From the NCBI GenBank assembly GCA_027034965.1, contig JALVWL010000246.1, positions 1 to 5,838 on the forward strand: DNA of 5,838 bases, read 5' to 3'. This DNA comes from Candidatus Omnitrophota bacterium (lineage in GTDB: Bacteria; Omnitrophota; Gorgyraeia; S143-82). Under the pieces are notes generated by a model, which saw only the letters and a program-made list of their open reading frames with translations, was not told the origin of the DNA and did not search any database. This document shows, in pieces, positions 1-5,838 of this stretch. The translations under genes were made by a program, and so were the position numbers. Every line of letters starts with the position of its first letter. Position 1 is the first letter of the stretch.

Positions 1-1
1 G

Positions 2-1720
2 ATAAGGTACTGTGGTGCTGTAGACGAGCGCAAGTTCAGGGAACAGCTCCTGGATGATATGGAGCTGGAGAGGGAGCGAGGTATTACTATCAAGTCCTCG
101 GCGGTGCGCCTTAATTACAGGGCAGGGGATGGGCAGGAATATGTATTGAATCTGATAGATACCCCTGGCCATGTCGATTTTTCCTATGAGGTCTCAAAGG
201 CCCTTGCCTCCTGTGAGGGGGCACTTCTCTTGGTAGATGCATCCCAGGGTGTTGAAGCCCAGACAGTGGCCAATCTCCACCTGGCCAGGAAAGAGAATCT
301 GAAGATTATCCCTGTCCTGAACAAGATAGACCTCCCAGGGGCGGATCTGGAGAGGGTCCTGCCACAAGTGGAGTCCTTGGGTTTTGGGACAGGAGAGATC
401 ATCCTGGCCTCAGCCAAGGAAGGTATTGGGATAGAGGAAATACTCGAGAGGATTGTAAAGGACATTCCGCCGCCTTCGGGTGATAAGGATGCACCTTTGC
501 GCGCCCTGGTATTTGATTCGGCCTATGACCAGTACAAGGGTGTAATAGTCTATTTTCGTATATTTGACGGGGTGCTGTGCCGGAAAGACAGGATTCGTTT
601 TATGGCGACTAAGTCTGATTTTGAGGTTGAGGGAATAGGGATTATGACACCCGAGAGGGTAATGGTGGACAGCCTTTCGGTTGGGGAGGTTGGTTTTCTC
701 TATGCAAACATCCGTGATCCAAAGGCAGTCAGTGTGGGTGATACCATTACCTGGACAAAGAATCAGGCCAGTTCTCCTCTCCCAGGATACAAAAAGATAC
801 CTCCGATGGTATTTGCTGGGGTATATCCAGTAAATGCTTCAGATTTCCCGGCCTTAAGGGATGCTATGGAAAAGCTCTCTCTCAATGACTCATCCTTTGT
901 CTTCGAACCAGAGAGTTCTAGTGCCTGTGGTTTTGGTTTTAGATGTGGTTTTTTGGGTATGCTCCATATGGAGATAGTCCAGGAACGCCTTGAACGAGAA
1001 TTTGGCCTTGACCTGATACTTACCACGCCCTCAGTAGTCTACAGGGTGGTTACAACGGATGGGAATGAACACAGTGTGCGTGGACCTGCTCAGATGCCAC
1101 CAATGGAAAAGGTGAAAGAGAGTTATGAGCCATTTATAAAGGCAAATATCATTATACCGGTGAGCTATATTGAACCCGTGATGAATCTCTGCAAGGAGAA
1201 ACGGGGTCGTTATCTTGAGACCAATTATCTGGGCAATGAGAGGCTTGAGCTCGTGTTTCGTATGCCCCTGGCAGAGGCAATTACTGATTTCTACAACCGA
1301 CTCAAGACCGTCTCACGGGGATATGCCTCTCTGGACTATGAACTGGATGGATATGAAAAGGTAGACCTGGTCAGGATGGACATTATGCTTAATAAGACCC
1401 CTACCGATGCCCTCTCTTTCCTTGTGCCAAGAGAGAAGGCCTACGAGCGGGGCAGGGCAGTGGTTAGAAAACTGCGAGAGCTGATACCCAGACAGTTGTT
1501 TGAGATATCTGTTCAGGCAGCGATTGGTTCAAAGATTATTGCAAGTGAAAAGATACGCCCCCTGGCAAAGAATGTTACAGCAAAGTGTTACGGCGGAGAT
1601 ATAACCCGTAAGCGCAAGTTATGGGAGAAGCAAAAAGAAGGCAAGAAGCGAATGAAGATGATGGGCAAGGTACAGGTCCCTCAGGATGCCTTCCTGGCGA
1701 CTTTGAAGATAGAGGATTGA
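2..1720 (+). CDS. lepA: Elongation factor 4 (LepA), 5'-truncated by window edge
   Basis: Translational GTPase that binds the ribosome; the family is linked to back-translocation, ribosome biogenesis and stress recovery, in the cytoplasm or at the inner membrane. The frame is open from base 2, giving 572 residues. Aligned from memory to E. coli LepA (599 aa), the first visible residue matches about position 25, so only the P-loop end lies outside the window. Counting from base 2, the switch I segment RERGITIK is near residues 24-31, G3 DTPGH at 53-57, G4 NKID at 107-110 and G5 SAK at 137-139. The EF-G-like domains follow (GFGFRCGFLGMLHMEI, SRGYASLDYE). The LepA-specific C-terminal domain ends with CYGGDITRKRKLWEKQKEGK and PQDAFLATL. 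The ATG at 59 is an internal Met within the conserved switch I region, not the start. No damage is seen. The next gene is 121 bp away behind its own promoter, so lepA is probably a separate unit or reads through weakly. Confidence 0.97.
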   Translation: MRYCGAVDERKFREQLLDDMELERERGITIKSSAVRLNYRAGDGQEYVLNLIDTPGHVDFSYEVSKALASCEGALLLVDASQGVEAQTVANLHLARKENLKIIPVLNKIDLPGADLERVLPQVESLGFGTGEIILASAKEGIGIEEILERIVKDIPPPSGDKDAPLRALVFDSAYDQYKGVIVYFRIFDGVLCRKDRIRFMATKSDFEVEGIGIMTPERVMVDSLSVGEVGFLYANIRDPKAVSVGDTITWTKNQASSPLPGYKKIPPMVFAGVYPVNASDFPALRDAMEKLSLNDSSFVFEPESSSACGFGFRCGFLGMLHMEIVQERLEREFGLDLILTTPSVVYRVVTTDGNEHSVRGPAQMPPMEKVKESYEPFIKANIIIPVSYIEPVMNLCKEKRGRYLETNYLGNERLELVFRMPLAEAITDFYNRLKTVSRGYASLDYELDGYEKVDLVRMDIMLNKTPTDALSFLVPREKAYERGRAVVRKLRELIPRQLFEISVQAAIGSKIIASEKIRPLAKNVTAKCYGGDITRKRKLWEKQKEGKKRMKMMGKVQVPQDAFLATLKIED

Positions 1721-1751
1721 TAGGCTTTATTTCAGATAATTTAGAAAACTG

Positions 1752-1810
1752 AATTGCCTTGAGATGTGTTATAATTGCAGAGTATTGTCCTGGTGTTAGG
1801 GAAAAATTGC
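1752..1810 (+). repeat. Three AATTGC direct repeats around the promoter
   Basis: AATTGC occurs at 1752-1757, 1773-1778 and 1805-1810. The starts are 21 and 32 bp apart, close to two and three helical turns. The first copy lies upstream of the -10, the second overlaps its 3' end, and the third lies in the likely 5' leader, where it is part of a weak inverted repeat (AAATT 1804-1808 with AATTT 1813-1817). They could be half-sites for a regulator, but in AT-rich DNA chance is a real alternative. Confidence 0.25.
1767..1775 (+). promoter_or_regulatory. Extended -10 sigma-70-type promoter
   Basis: The gap after lepA contains TGTTATAAT, a perfect TGn extended element followed by consensus TATAAT (1770-1775). 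No good -35 hexamer sits 16-18 bp upstream; TTGCCT at 1754-1759 is only 10 bp away, too close. An extended -10 can work without a -35. Transcription would start near 1782, leaving a leader of about 60 nt before the transaldolase start. It is the only such element in a non-coding stretch here and is placed to drive the whole downstream gene string. Confidence 0.6.
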
Positions 1811-1841
1811 ATAATTTCAGGCATTTAGCAGGGAGGGGTCT

Positions 1842-2495
1842 ATGAAGATATTTATAGATACTGCCAATCTTGATGAGATAAAGCAGGCCAAGGAATTTGG
1901 TATATTGGATGGTGTTACCACAAATCCTACTCTCCTTGCGAGGGAAGGCAAACCGCCTCTAAAGCAGCTAGAGGCCATCTGCAGGATTGTCGATGGCCCG
2001 GTAAGCGCAGAGGTAATAGCCCTGCAGAGCGATGAGATGATAAAAGAGGCAAGGGATTTATCGAGGATAGCCGATAATATAGTAATAAAGATACCTTTGA
2101 CCCTGGAGGGCTTAAAGGCAGTTAAAGTGCTAGAGGCCGAAGGGATAAGGACTAATGTTACATTGTGTTTTTCTGCAATGCAGGCCTTATTGGTAGGCAA
2201 GGCTGGAGCCAGTTATATCTCTCCATTTGTCGGCAGGCTAGATGATATATCCGACGATGGTATGCGTCTCATAGAGGATATAATCAGTATATACGATAAC
2301 TATGGCTTTGATACAGAGATTATAGTGGCAAGCGTCAGGCATCCTATGCATGTCTATTGGGCAGCAAAGCTGGGTGCGGATATTGCTACGATACCGTTTA
2401 AGACGATTTCTCAGCTGATTAAACATCCGTTAACGGATATCGGCATCGAGAGATTTCTAAAGGACTGGCAGAGTCTGCAGGATAATCTGGGTTGA
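1842..2495 (+). CDS. talC: Small transaldolase, TalC type (fructose-6-phosphate aldolase family)
   Basis: A 217-aa class I aldolase-fold enzyme, the usual size for the TalC/FSA/MipB family. It is expected to move a dihydroxyacetone unit between sugar phosphates in the non-oxidative pentose phosphate pathway, in the cytoplasm. Visible motifs are FIDTANLDEI (4-13), GVTTNPTLLA (24-33), the Schiff-base Lys83 in VIKIPLT, TNVTLCFS (104-111), SPFVGRLDD (127-135) and ASVRHP (163-168). Glu57 (SAEV) and Phe129 (SPFVGR) stand where E. coli FsaA has Gln59 and Tyr131. This favours transaldolase over fructose-6-phosphate aldolase and matches the B. subtilis TalC pattern. The ATG at 1842 has a strong Shine-Dalgarno GGAGG (1832-1836) five bases upstream. 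It is the first gene of the string behind the extended -10 promoter. Family is certain; the exact reaction is inferred from active-site residues. Confidence 0.93.
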   Translation: MKIFIDTANLDEIKQAKEFGILDGVTTNPTLLAREGKPPLKQLEAICRIVDGPVSAEVIALQSDEMIKEARDLSRIADNIVIKIPLTLEGLKAVKVLEAEGIRTNVTLCFSAMQALLVGKAGASYISPFVGRLDDISDDGMRLIEDIISIYDNYGFDTEIIVASVRHPMHVYWAAKLGADIATIPFKTISQLIKHPLTDIGIERFLKDWQSLQDNLG

Positions 2496-2499
2496 AAAG

Positions 2500-2504
2500 G
2501 GAGG
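2500..2504 (+). promoter_or_regulatory. Ribosome binding site that fixes the thi4 start
   Basis: GGAGG, inside a longer AAAGGGAGGTG purine run, sits five bases before the ATG at 2510. An in-frame TTG at 2492 would lie upstream of this site and overlap the transaldolase stop, so 2510 is the better start. Confidence 0.8.
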
Positions 2505-2509
2505 TGCTT

Positions 2510-3280
2510 ATGTTTTCTAAATATGGTGAAAAAGAGGTTTCTCTTGCAATAATAGATGCCTTTTTTGAGAAATTAAAATCCGTGGTGGTCTCGGATGTGG
2601 TTATCGTTGGGGCAGGACCAGCTGGTCTGGTTGCTGCCTATTATCTTTCCCTCAAGGGCAAGAAGGTGGTCTTGATTGAGAAGAATAATGCCCCTGGAGG
2701 TGGTGCCTGGTCCGGAGGTTATCTTATGAATGAGCTTACTATTCGCTATCCGGGCAATGAGGTCCTTGAGGATATGGGGCTGAAGGTAAAGGAGGTAAAA
2801 AAGGGTCTGTTTACCGCCGATGCACTCTACATATGTGCTGGACTTATAAAGAAGGCCCTGGAGGCCGGTGCCGTTATCCTCAACCTTACGCTATGCGAGG
2901 ACATAATAATGCGTAATGGAGTAATAGAAGGCGTAGTTATCAATTGGTCCCCCATCCAATTTATGCCAAGGCCCATGCGTACGCTGGATCCAATCGTGCT
3001 CGAGTCAAAGGTGGTTATAGACGCCACGGGCCACGATGCCGCAGTGGCGGCAATGCTTGCCAAGCGAGGTCTGTTGGAGATAGCAGGCGAAGGTGCGATG
3101 CACATAGAGGCCTCTGAGGACCTCTTGGCAGAGAAGACAGGCAGAATATTCCCAGGCCTTTATACGGCAGGTATGTCGGTTTGTTCGGTCTATGGCCTGC
3201 CAAGGATGGGTCCTACATTTGGTGGTATGTATGTCTCGGGCAAGATTGCAGCAGAGAAGATATTGGCAGAGCTAGGATGA
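2510..3280 (+). CDS. thi4: Thi4-type thiazole synthase, sulfide-dependent class likely
   Basis: A 256-aa FAD/NAD-fold protein of the Thi4 family, which makes the adenylated thiazole precursor of thiamin from NAD and glycine. In order: an N-terminal helix, the dinucleotide-binding GAGPAG (34-39) with acidic Glu57 closing the second strand, the family signature PGGGAWSGG (62-70), VVINWSP near 143-149, DATGHDA (171-177), and the C-terminal GLPRMGPTFGGM with Arg232, the likely glycine-carboxylate contact. In yeast Thi4 the sulfur donor Cys205 lies two residues before a conserved Asp-Pro; the matching triplet here is Thr158-Leu159-Asp160. The protein therefore cannot be a yeast-style suicide enzyme and would need an outside sulfur source such as sulfide. 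Database labels such as 'ribulose-1,5-biphosphate synthetase' or 'ribose-1,5-bisphosphate isomerase' are names carried by relatives. No other thi gene and no TPP riboswitch is seen nearby. It lies 14 nt after talC. Confidence 0.9.
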   Translation: MFSKYGEKEVSLAIIDAFFEKLKSVVVSDVVIVGAGPAGLVAAYYLSLKGKKVVLIEKNNAPGGGAWSGGYLMNELTIRYPGNEVLEDMGLKVKEVKKGLFTADALYICAGLIKKALEAGAVILNLTLCEDIIMRNGVIEGVVINWSPIQFMPRPMRTLDPIVLESKVVIDATGHDAAVAAMLAKRGLLEIAGEGAMHIEASEDLLAEKTGRIFPGLYTAGMSVCSVYGLPRMGPTFGGMYVSGKIAAEKILAELG

Positions 3281-3281
3281 T

Positions 3282-4394
3282 ATGGTCAAAAAGATTCTGC
3301 TCCTGTATATCTCGAATATATCGGGGCACAAGAGCGCTGCAAATGCCATAGAGAAGGCAATCAATATGCTTGCGCCCTTCGCTGACGTGAAGGGGATGAA
3401 TTTCTTCAATTATGTTGCCCCCATCACAGAGAAGGTAGTCAATACTATGTATATGGGGGTTATAAAGCGAGCGCCCATAATATGGCAGGTTATGTATGAC
3501 AATCCCAGGGTAGTGAGATCTACCTCTCGGGCGCGCAGGTTTGTATATAATCAGATAAGAAAGAAGGTCGATAGGCTTATATCTCAATATAATCCAGATG
3601 TTGTTGTGGCTACTCAGGCCTTTCCCTGCGAAATCATATCAAGATATAAACTGGAAAGCTCTAAAAAATTTCGTGTCTTTGCGGTTCTTACGGATTTTGC
3701 CCCCCACTCATTTTGGATCTCTGAGGCAGTCGATTATTATATAGTGGCAACCGATGCAGTGAAGGAGAAGCTCATTAAAAAGGGTGTCCCCCAAGAGAAG
3801 GTCAAGGCATTTGGCATACCTATAGACCCTGCCTTTTATTTTAGCAAGGATGCGGCGGTTATCCGCAGGCAGTTGAATATTGGGCAGGACAGGGATCTGG
3901 TTCTGCTTATGGGAGGTGGACAGGGGCTTGGCCCGATAGGCAAGGTTTTGAAATCAATCGATAAGGTAGATATAGATTTTGATATTGTTACCATCTGTGG
4001 AAATAATAAGAGGTTATTCCGTTCTGTTGAGAGAAATAAAAAGAAGATGTACCATAAGGTCTATAACTTTGGTTTTGTCGAGAATGTAGACGAATTTATG
4101 TCCATAGCTAAGGTGCTTGTGACAAAGGCCGGTGGACTTACTGTCTCCGAGGCAATGGCAAAGGGCCTGCCTATGATAATAATGAATTCCCTGCCAGGAC
4201 AGGAATACAATAATCTGAAATTTTTGTTGCGAAATAGATGTGCGTTGCGGGCTGAGGACCACAAAGAGGTTCGAATGCTTTTGGAAAAGCTGTTAAAAGA
4301 TGCAAGCTTATGGGAGAGGCTTCATAAGAATTCCCTGATAACAGGTAGGCCAAATGCGGCATTAGAGGTGGCGCACCTGGCATTGGAGATGTGA
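3282..4394 (+). CDS. GT28 glycosyltransferase, MGDG synthase / UgtP-like
   Basis: A 370-aa GT-B glycosyltransferase resembling plant MGDG synthase and bacterial diacylglycerol glucosyltransferase. These act at the inner membrane face and transfer a sugar from a UDP-sugar to diacylglycerol or a similar lipid. The N-terminal MGDG-synthase domain shows SNISGHKSAANAI (11-23) and VLTDFAPHSFW (135-145), then VDYYIVATDAVKEKL (150-164) and FGIPIDP (177-183). The C-terminal GT28 domain shows GGGQGLGPI (211-219), FGFVENVDEFM (263-273), KAGGLTVSEAMAKGLPMI (282-299) and PGQEYNN (305-311), the nucleotide-sugar site. MurG shares the fold, but the N-terminal half fits the MGDG group better. There is no signal peptide and no clear membrane span, as is usual. 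The ATG lies 1 nt after the thi4 stop with a weak AGGA (3274-3277) four bases away, suggesting coupled translation. Sugar and acceptor cannot be read from the sequence. Confidence 0.88.
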   Translation: MVKKILLLYISNISGHKSAANAIEKAINMLAPFADVKGMNFFNYVAPITEKVVNTMYMGVIKRAPIIWQVMYDNPRVVRSTSRARRFVYNQIRKKVDRLISQYNPDVVVATQAFPCEIISRYKLESSKKFRVFAVLTDFAPHSFWISEAVDYYIVATDAVKEKLIKKGVPQEKVKAFGIPIDPAFYFSKDAAVIRRQLNIGQDRDLVLLMGGGQGLGPIGKVLKSIDKVDIDFDIVTICGNNKRLFRSVERNKKKMYHKVYNFGFVENVDEFMSIAKVLVTKAGGLTVSEAMAKGLPMIIMNSLPGQEYNNLKFLLRNRCALRAEDHKEVRMLLEKLLKDASLWERLHKNSLITGRPNAALEVAHLALEM

Positions 4395-4396
4395 TG
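4385..4396 (+). promoter_or_regulatory. Stop-start overlap with Shine-Dalgarno (translational coupling)
   Basis: GGAG at 4385-4388 is five bases before the ATG at 4394. That ATG shares its A with the TGA stop of the glycosyltransferase (TGATG). This arrangement fixes the start of the next gene and implies coupled translation of the two proteins. Confidence 0.75.
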
Positions 4397-5838
4397 TGGA
4401 GAATTTATCTATTTTGTCTGAACAATATAAATAAGGCCCCGTCTCTTTTTCATTTTATAGGTAGTCTGCTGGCCAGCATCAAATACTTTTTGTGGCCGCC
4501 GGATATAAGGCGGATTGTGCGAAATATCCGCCTCATTAAGGGACGGAACTATCCTCTATTTAAGGCCTTCTTGCTGGGCCACAGGGTATTGGTCAACTTT
4601 GTCCATTATTGGTTGGATTTTATCTATCTAGGCAGGACCTCTTCTCATCTGCTTAAAGAGCGGGTAGAAATTGAGGGGAGGCAGTACCTAGATGAGGTGT
4701 TCTCTCTCAATAAAGGCGTGATAATTGCGACTGCTCATCTGGGGAATTGGGAGATAGCGGGTTTCTGGTTGGGAGAAAATGGTTATCCTATCCAGGCGAT
4801 AGCCCTTCCCCATAAGGACAAAAGAATAAACGAGTTTTTCGATTCCACTCGTGCTATGCATAATGTAACCGTAATCCCGACGGGCAGGTCTACACGGTGT
4901 ATAGGAGTGTTGAAGGATGGTGGAGCCCTGGCAATATTGGGGGACTGGGATTTTAGTGGAGGCAAGGCCGTTCTGGAGGTAGACTTCTTTGGCCGTAGAG
5001 TCTTGTTCCCCTCAGGGGTGGGTGTCTTTGCCCACAGATTTAAAGTGCCGGTAGTCCCTTTGTTCGGACTTATTGAAAAACCTGGGCAATATAGATTAAG
5101 GGTTTTTCCCTCTATCTTTCCTGAGGGAAAGTCTGAATCTGAGATCCTGCAGGCCTATGTTAAGGCCCTTGAGCAGGTCCTAACAGATGCCCCCCTGCAG
5201 TGGTATATGTTTGGAGAGATAAGATACTCCCCGGAAAAGATAGATAAAGACGAGCTCTGTATAGTTGTTCCTGCCTATAACGAGGAGAGGCACATAGGTG
5301 GTCTTTTGGATAGACTCGCACCGATGGAGTATAAGGTCATAGTTGTCGATGACGGCTCGGTAGATAAGACATCCGATATAGCATCAGGGTATAACTTTGT
5401 GATATTGCACAGGCTTTCCTGCAATGAGGGCAAGGGTGTTGCCATAAAAGAGGGCCTGGCAATCGCAAAGAAGAGTGGGTTTAAGTGGGCCATACTTATG
5501 GATGCCGATGGACAGCACCTACCAGAGGATATCCCTTCCTTTTTGTCCAAGGCATTCTCTGATGTGGGTATGGTATGCGGTAATCGGATGCATAATCCTG
5601 AAGGGATGCCCCTACTAAGGAGATGGGTGAATAGGATTATGTCAGTGATAATATCCGTGTATACATTCGATTCCATACCGGATACCCAGTGTGGGTACAG
5701 GCTTATCCGCCTTTCTGCCATTGACCCGGACAAACTGACCAGTGACCGCTATGAGATAGAGACGGATATAATCCTGAGGGTTCGAGAAGAGGGCTGGAAG
5801 ATAGTATCAACGAACATCACTTCTGTATACCATAACAC
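4394..5838 (+). CDS. LpxL-like acyltransferase fused to family 2 glycosyltransferase, 3' end outside window
   Basis: The frame stays open for 481 codons from the ATG at 4394 to the window edge. Residues 1-280 resemble the lipid A acyltransferase family (LpxL/HtrB, Lip_A_acyltrans). They include a hydrophobic N-terminal stretch (about 20-34), RRIVRNIRLI (39-48), the catalytic HX4E motif H115-LGNW-E120, GDWD (183-186), VDFFGRRVLFPSG (196-208), VPVVPLF (218-224) and PLQWYM (267-272). After a short charged linker (about 279-288) comes a DPM/DPG-synthase-like GT2 domain: CIVVPAYNEE (289-298), VVDDGS (317-322), NEGKG (344-348), the metal-binding DAD (370-372), DTQCGYR (430-436) and YEIETD (453-458). 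Such proteins act at the inner membrane on a lipid acceptor; acyl donor, sugar and lipid are unknown. It overlaps the upstream GT28 gene by one base, so a joint role in glycolipid assembly is inferred. Codon phase was checked by coordinates across the domain junction, with no shift found. A membrane tail may follow beyond the window. Confidence 0.88.
   Translation, partial: MWRIYLFCLNNINKAPSLFHFIGSLLASIKYFLWPPDIRRIVRNIRLIKGRNYPLFKAFLLGHRVLVNFVHYWLDFIYLGRTSSHLLKERVEIEGRQYLDEVFSLNKGVIIATAHLGNWEIAGFWLGENGYPIQAIALPHKDKRINEFFDSTRAMHNVTVIPTGRSTRCIGVLKDGGALAILGDWDFSGGKAVLEVDFFGRRVLFPSGVGVFAHRFKVPVVPLFGLIEKPGQYRLRVFPSIFPEGKSESEILQAYVKALEQVLTDAPLQWYMFGEIRYSPEKIDKDELCIVVPAYNEERHIGGLLDRLAPMEYKVIVVDDGSVDKTSDIASGYNFVILHRLSCNEGKGVAIKEGLAIAKKSGFKWAILMDADGQHLPEDIPSFLSKAFSDVGMVCGNRMHNPEGMPLLRRWVNRIMSVIISVYTFDSIPDTQCGYRLIRLSAIDPDKLTSDRYEIETDIILRVREEGWKIVSTNITSVYHN

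Noticed and set aside
59..61. ATG at 59 as the start of lepA
   Set aside because: The conserved LepA sequence continues upstream in the same frame to base 2, and this Met lies within the switch I region, so the gene starts before the window.
1731..1753. Inverted repeat TTCAG/CTGAA after lepA as a terminator
   Set aside because: The stem is only 5 bp with a 13-nt loop, is not GC-rich and has no T-run after it, so it does not look like a Rho-independent terminator.
2492..2494. TTG at 2492 as the thi4 start
   Set aside because: The strong GGAGG site lies downstream of it and five bases before the ATG at 2510, and the extra residues are not part of the family.
3546..3551. TATAAT inside the GT28 gene as an internal promoter
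   Set aside because: It is made by Tyr-Asn type codons in ATA/TAT-rich coding sequence, and I see no -35 or TGn element at the right place. Similar matches recur in these genes by chance.
5275..5733. Long minus-strand open frame of 152 codons opposite the GT2 domain
   Set aside because: It lies wholly over a plus-strand frame with clear GT2 motifs, and its translation resembles no family I recognise. It is a shadow of the real gene.
4394..5838. Non-coding or decayed region, since no stop-to-stop ORF ends here
   Set aside because: Translation from 4394 is open to the window edge with conserved acyltransferase and GT2 motifs in a single frame; only the stop lies outside.
1..5838. A new defence, mobile or CRISPR-like system
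   Set aside because: No spaced repeats, transposase, integrase, nuclease or toxin-antitoxin signature was found on either strand; the genes are all housekeeping or envelope-lipid types.

Overview
The window reads as ordinary chromosomal DNA of a diderm (LPS-type) bacterium, probably an anaerobe. The clues are an LpxL-like membrane acyltransferase domain, a Thi4-type thiazole synthase of the prokaryotic kind that lacks the suicide cysteine, and a small TalC-type transaldolase. Codon use is rich in ATA, AGG and AGA. An uncultivated lineage such as Omnitrophota would fit this mix, but that is a low-confidence guess and no marker here settles it. All supported genes lie on the + strand.

Layout. 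Positions 2-1720 hold the 3' part of lepA (elongation factor 4), which lacks only about the first 24 residues. A 121-bp gap (1721-1841) follows, with a perfect extended -10 promoter and three copies of AATTGC but no convincing terminator. From 1842 to the window end runs a tightly packed gene string: a talC-type transaldolase (1842-2495), thi4 (2510-3280), a GT28/MGDG-synthase-like glycosyltransferase (3282-4394), and a long open frame (4394-5838) that runs off the window. That last frame encodes an LpxL-like acyltransferase fused to a DPM-like family 2 glycosyltransferase. The gaps are 14 nt, 1 nt and a 1-nt overlap, so this is almost certainly one operon read from the promoter near 1770.

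How the genes fit. The last two genes make sense together as a glycolipid-building pair: one glycosyltransferase of the diacylglycerol-glycosylating type, then a protein that both acylates and glycosylates. The transaldolase (sugar-phosphate exchange) and Thi4 (thiamin thiazole from NAD, glycine and a sulfur source) have no obvious link to glycolipids and may only share transcription. The two points most worth checking are the acyltransferase-GT2 fusion and the Thi4 active site. In the latter, the position of the sulfur-donor Cys (His in many prokaryotic homologues) appears to be Thr. I see no mobile element, CRISPR array, RNA gene or defence system.
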